A DNA stretch of 64,000 bases from the NCBI GenBank assembly GCA_029717555.1, contig JAMDHS010000028.1, positions 62,001-126,000 on the forward strand, given 5' to 3'. This DNA comes from Peribolospora baueri. Taxonomy: Eukaryota > Basidiomycota > Peribolosporomycetes > Peribolosporales > Peribolosporaceae. Below are positions 60,133 through 64,000 of this stretch, one piece after another (position 1 is the first letter of the stretch; every line of letters begins with the position of its first letter). Position numbers and translations under genes: made by a program. Below the pieces are notes generated by a model. That model saw only the letters and a list, made by a program, of their open reading frames with translations, made no database searches and was not told where the DNA came from.

Positions 60133-61111
60133 AGAACGGTCGTCGGGCGTCCGCTTTTCTGTATCGTTGCGAGAGATGCGCCATTGCGTGGGCCGGCCGG
60201 CCCGACAGGATGAGGACGAGAACGAGGCCAACCCACTCGCCGTCCGACCGTCCGACCTATCTGTCCAACTGGTTTCTTTTCCTCTCGATCTCCATCTCTC
60301 TCTTCTCGCTCAGGTGTTCCATTCCTCTCATTCTGACGTCTCTCGATCGACCTTGCGCGCATATACCCAATGCAGTTCAAACATACGCACATATACATAC
60401 CCTCGCCTCCCGTTATCGTCGTCGTCGTGGTGCGTCGCATGAGTTCGGTTTCGTCGTCTCGCACCCGTCCCGTCTGCGAGTCCTTTGTCCCTTTGGGCCG
60501 GGCCTCCTTTCGATCGCCGTCTGCTCTTTTCTTTGACCGCCTTATTTTGCGCGACGCGACGGGTCGTGCTGCGACGCAACGCGTGTAGGCGGGGGAGGGC
60601 GGGCGGGGAGGAACGTGAAGAGGAAAGTGAACGTGAGGTGGTGTGGAGGCGGAACGTGAACGCGACTGTGGAACGGAAAGGCGACGGTTCGTTCCGTCTC
60701 GCTCGAGCGTACAACAATCTAAAACCTAAATCTAGTACTCATGTGAACGGGTCGGGGCGATAGGGGGGGAGACGGATAAACGGAGGGCGGACTGGAAGTT
60801 AGAAGGGGATGGAGGGATGGTGGAGGGCGTGCGCGCACGTGCACGTGTCCGACGTGATGTCTGTCGGGACGAGGTCGGGTGGAGCGCACGTGGAGCGAGA
60901 GCGGACGTGCGTGGCAGTGGAGATGAGATGAGATGGTACGTCCCGGGCGGAAGAGAAGGCCCAAGCGAAGCGGCTCGAGGGAGGGAGTTAGGGTGTTAAG
61001 GGAGGGAGTAGGAAGCTTTCTACGTGCTGCGGCGGTTGGTGCTGCTGCTGCGTGCCGCAACGGTCTCCGTGCTCACAGGCAAAGGAGCGAGAAGGAGAAG
61101 GAGGAGGAGCA

Positions 61112-61142
<31 letters not shown>

Positions 61143-62660
61143 AGCGCTCTGTCCTGTTTCGTATCGCCACGCACAATCCCCTCCCGCCTCACCGACACGG
61201 TACGTGCCAGCGGGCCCTGGCCGGCAGCGGGGGCTTGTGAAGGAGAGAGAGGGAGGGAGAAAAGGAGGAGGGAAAGAAGGCAAGGAGGCCAGGCAAGCGA
61301 TGCAGATGGAGATTTTTTTCTCTTTTTTTTCTTTCTTCTTTTTTTTTCTTCCTTTTTCTTCCGCGTCCGAGGCGCAGATCGGCGGCGGCGGCGGCGGCGG
61401 CGTGGTGAGTAAGTGAGATGAGATGGGACGAGGCTGTCGGCCGTATTTTACTTAACTGCCGTACATACATACACATACATACACTAGTCGCATTCGCATG
61501 ACCCATCGGACGTGGACGTGGACGTGGGATGAGATGAGATGAGATGAACAGGCAGACAGACAGATTGGCGCAAGCCACTAGGTGCGGTGCGCCGCCTTGC
61601 TGCACGTATTACATATCTCCATTCATACACACCTATTTACCTACGCGCATGCGACGCTCAGTCGGCGTGCGACGAGACGAGGAGAGCATCGGGTCGAAGC
61701 TTCTTCGTTTCTCCCTAGCGCGCGCGGTTACGAGTCGGGGCGTTGCGTTGAACTGAACTACTCGGTGGTAAAGGACCTGGTGCACTTAGTTCGTCACCAC
61801 CGTCGTGCTCGGGTAGCTAAGCGAAGACGGGTGGAGCCGGAAGAAGGAGAGGGGAGGATGATGAAAGAGGAGACAAACGTGGTGCCTTCTTTCCGCGACG
61901 ACGACGCGAGATGACATGACAGCGAGACGAGACGGTCGGTCGTCGTCGTCCTGAAATTTTTCTTTTTCTTTTCGCATGCCCATCTCAGATGAAAGATGCG
62001 CTTTATCAGGACCCACGAGCTACGGACGGACGGACGGACGGATGCTTGGGTCATTCCGCTTCCGCCGTGATCGTCGCCATCGGGAGATGGGGGTAGAGAT
62101 TGGAAGTGAGACAACGGACACGGGGACGGCGCAACCGCAAGTCCGCGGCGGATTGCTTGGACGGGCCCCCTTGCTGGCTGGCTTGCTGTCTCTTCGCTTC
62201 ATCTAGTTCATTCTGGCGAGACAACTGGACAGACGGCGAGACATTCGTTTCTCCTCGTCCGACCCTACACCCTGACTGACTCGACGGCCCCATCCATCCA
62301 CCTTTCTTCCTTCCTTCCTTCGTTCGCCGACCGGCGGCGCAGCGGGTGGACTGCAAGGTGCGCGGTCGGCGGCTTGTCGATCCGGCGAGGCGATCTAAGA
62401 GGAGTACGGACGGAGGGTGGTTAGGTAGCTTAGTGGGAGCTAGTGTCATCGCTTGCAGAGTAGCGTTTCCTCCTCTGTCTACTTGCCTGCTTGCTTCCTT
62501 ACTTGCTTGCTTCCTTACTTGCTTGCTTGCTTGCTCCCTTTCTTCCTTCCGCTCCACCAGCTGATGCGTCCGTGTGACACAAGGGACGGGCGCGAGCGTG
62601 CCTACTGATCTCGGGACCACGAAGGGCGCGTTGTGCTGTCCCACGCCGGCCGTGCCTACC

Positions 62661-62700
62661 TATCCTATCCTATCCTATCCTATCCTATCCTATCCTATCC
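62661..62700. repeat. (TATCC)n pentanucleotide repeat
   Basis: Eight uninterrupted TATCC units, followed by TGCC and CTTTGCTTGC repeats to about 62775. Confidence 0.9.
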
Positions 62701-62741
62701 TGTGCTCGCCTATCCTTGCCTGCCTGCCTGCCTCGCTTGCC

Positions 62742-62775
62742 TTTGCTTGCCTTTGCTTGCCTTTGCTTGCCTTTG
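62742..62775. repeat. CTTTGCTTGC decamer tandem repeat
   Basis: About three and a half copies of a ten-base unit, directly after TGCC repeats. Confidence 0.75.
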
Positions 62776-63528
62776 CTCCCCTCTCCACGCACGCCGCGCC
62801 ACGCCATGTCCGTCTGTGCCTATTCATGCCCATGACCGTGACCGTGATCGTGACCGTGACCAGCGTGAGCGTGACCTAACTGACCGCGTCGCGCACGGAA
62901 GACCAAGTCCGACGAGCGAGCGAGCGAGCGATAAGCACCACGTCGCCCGTCACCTCTCGCCTCGATTGGATTCCCGTGCGCACGCGCGCGAGAAAGACGA
63001 AACGAAGCCAAGCCGAGCGCGAACTAGGCCGCCGATAGCCTTGCCGTAGTCAGCTTAGCGCTGCTCGTGGGCGCAATCCAAAGGCAACAAGGGCGAGAGC
63101 GAGCGCGCGACGGCGGACGAGCGGTTAGCGAGCCATTACAAGCGCCCCTCTAATCGTCCCTGCCGCCTTCCCCGTGTCTTCATTTCAATCCCGCCTTGAT
63201 CCTTTTCTTTTACTTTTTTCTTTCCTTTCCTTCCCCCGTCTCACCGTCAGTCAGCAAGCCAGCCAGCCAGCTCAAGCCGAGCCTTGGGTTGGGACCCCCC
63301 ACGCCCAGCCCACGCAGACCAGACCAGACAAGTCCCCGTCACTCACCCTTGCCCTTACCCTCGCCCGCCCGCCCGCCCGCCCGGCTCTTGTCGCCCGCCC
63401 TTTTCCCTTTACGCCCTCGCCCCTCCTCCTTTTTCTCCTCTCAACTTCCACCATCTCTTTTCTCTTCATCTCCCTTCCTCCCGCTCCCCATCCTCGCTCC
63501 CTTCCCATCCCTTCCCTCCCCACCAGCC

Positions 63529-64000
63529 ATGTCCGCTCAAGACACCAAGCCCGTCGAGCCCACTCCCGAGGCCGCCCCCGCTGCTGAGGCCCCCGCTGCC
63601 GAGGCTCCTGTCGCTGAGGCCCCCGCCACCGAGGAGCCCGCGCAGACCGAGGCCGAGGCTGTGACCGAGGCCGCCCCCGCGGACGCTCCCAAGGCCGAGG
63701 AGACCGCCGCCGAAGCCGCCGCCCCCGCCGCTGAGGCTCCCAAGGTCGAGGAGGCCGCTGCCGCCGAGGCCGCCCCCGCCCCCGCCGCCGAGGAGGCCAA
63801 GCCCGCGGAGGAGGCCGCCGCCGCCAAGGACAAGGAGACCAAGGACGAGGCCAAGCCTGAGACTCCCAAGGCTGCCAAGCGCGAGTCCATCTTCAACAAG
63901 CTGAAGACCTTCCTCGGCGACAAGAAGGAGAAGTCGCCCAAGAAGGAGAAGAAGGAGGAGAAGAAGGCGGAGAAGAAGGAAGAGAAGAAGGAGGTCAGTT
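63529..64000 (+). CDS. Ala/Glu/Pro/Lys-rich protein, N-terminal part
   Basis: The frame opens at the ATG at 63529 after a CT-rich leader and runs off the window; 157 codons are visible. MSAQDTKPVEPTPEAAP is followed by about 90 residues of repeats in the style AEAPA, EEAAAAEAAP and EEAKPAEE. A less degenerate block, AKRESIFNKLKTFLGDKKEK, follows, then lysine/glutamate repeats KKEEKKAEKKEEKK. No signal peptide is seen. The product would be highly charged and disordered, with the RESIFNKLK block as the only likely conserved element. I do not recognise a named family. The end GAAGGAGGTCAGTT at the window edge may be a donor (GTCAGT), so an intron could begin there. Confidence 0.75.
   Translation, partial: MSAQDTKPVEPTPEAAPAAEAPAAEAPVAEAPATEEPAQTEAEAVTEAAPADAPKAEETAAEAAAPAAEAPKVEEAAAAEAAPAPAAEEAKPAEEAAAAKDKETKDEAKPETPKAAKRESIFNKLKTFLGDKKEKSPKKEKKEEKKAEKKEEKKEVS

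Larger units (their letters stand above)
60133..63528. other. Repeat-rich intergenic region, 3.4 kb
   Basis: No gene is supported. It has many simple repeats and pyrimidine/purine strand asymmetry: (ACG)n at about 61115-61139, T-rich tracts near 61314-61352, CTTGCTTG/CTTACTTG runs (about 62483-62535), (TATCC)n at 62661-62700, a CTTTGCTTGC repeat at about 62742-62775, and (GCCC)n near 63362-63383. The last 350 bp are CT-rich and form the leader of the next gene. Confidence 0.5.

Overview
The window is nuclear DNA of a GC-rich filamentous or dimorphic fungus, most likely a basidiomycete. The evidence is the dense small GT-AG introns (about 60-130 nt, often 3-12 per gene), class I hydrophobins, an alcohol-oxidase-type GMC enzyme, divergent H2A/H2B genes and Ty1/copia fossils. 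Nearly all genes had to be assembled by hand from exons. Phase agreement across every junction was the main test, so exon edges are inferences unless stated otherwise. The species cannot be fixed from sequence alone.

Region 1 (1-18 kb) is rich in secreted and cell-surface genes. In order it holds: the 3' end of an alcohol oxidase gene; a secreted DPBB (expansin/RlpA-like) gene on +; a class I hydrophobin on -; a decayed short-chain dehydrogenase; a pair of tail-to-tail copia fossils; a second class I hydrophobin on +; VPS74/GOLPH3 on -; and a second secreted DPBB gene on -. The two hydrophobins have identical cysteine spacing and unusually long N-terminal regions. The second carries Kex2-type dibasic sites between peptide repeats, an architecture like Ustilago Hum3. 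The order DPBB(+) hydrophobin(-) ... hydrophobin(+) DPBB(-) is close to mirror-symmetric around the fossil retroelements.

Region 2 (18-34 kb) has a family X DNA polymerase (Pol lambda/Pol4 type), a small cysteine-containing gene, an uncharacterised single-exon gene and a GNAT acetyltransferase. A copia RNase H fossil lies between the GNAT gene and a broken alpha/beta-hydrolase. The histone H2B/H2A divergent pair and a secreted clan-A glycoside hydrolase follow.

Region 3 (34-64 kb) is mostly housekeeping: a single-pass membrane protein with a PPxY motif, CCT6 (its start codon is split by an intron), an Ldb17/Dip1/SPIN90-family actin regulator, MCM5, an uncharacterised protein, a glycine-rich RRM protein and a large RhoGAP full of homopeptide tracts. 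Downstream of the RhoGAP lie a serine-rich/acidic stretch whose coding-like signal moves between frames, about 3.4 kb of repeat-rich intergenic DNA, and the 5' part of an Ala/Glu/Lys-rich gene running off the window. I found no tRNA, rRNA, CRISPR or prokaryotic-type system.
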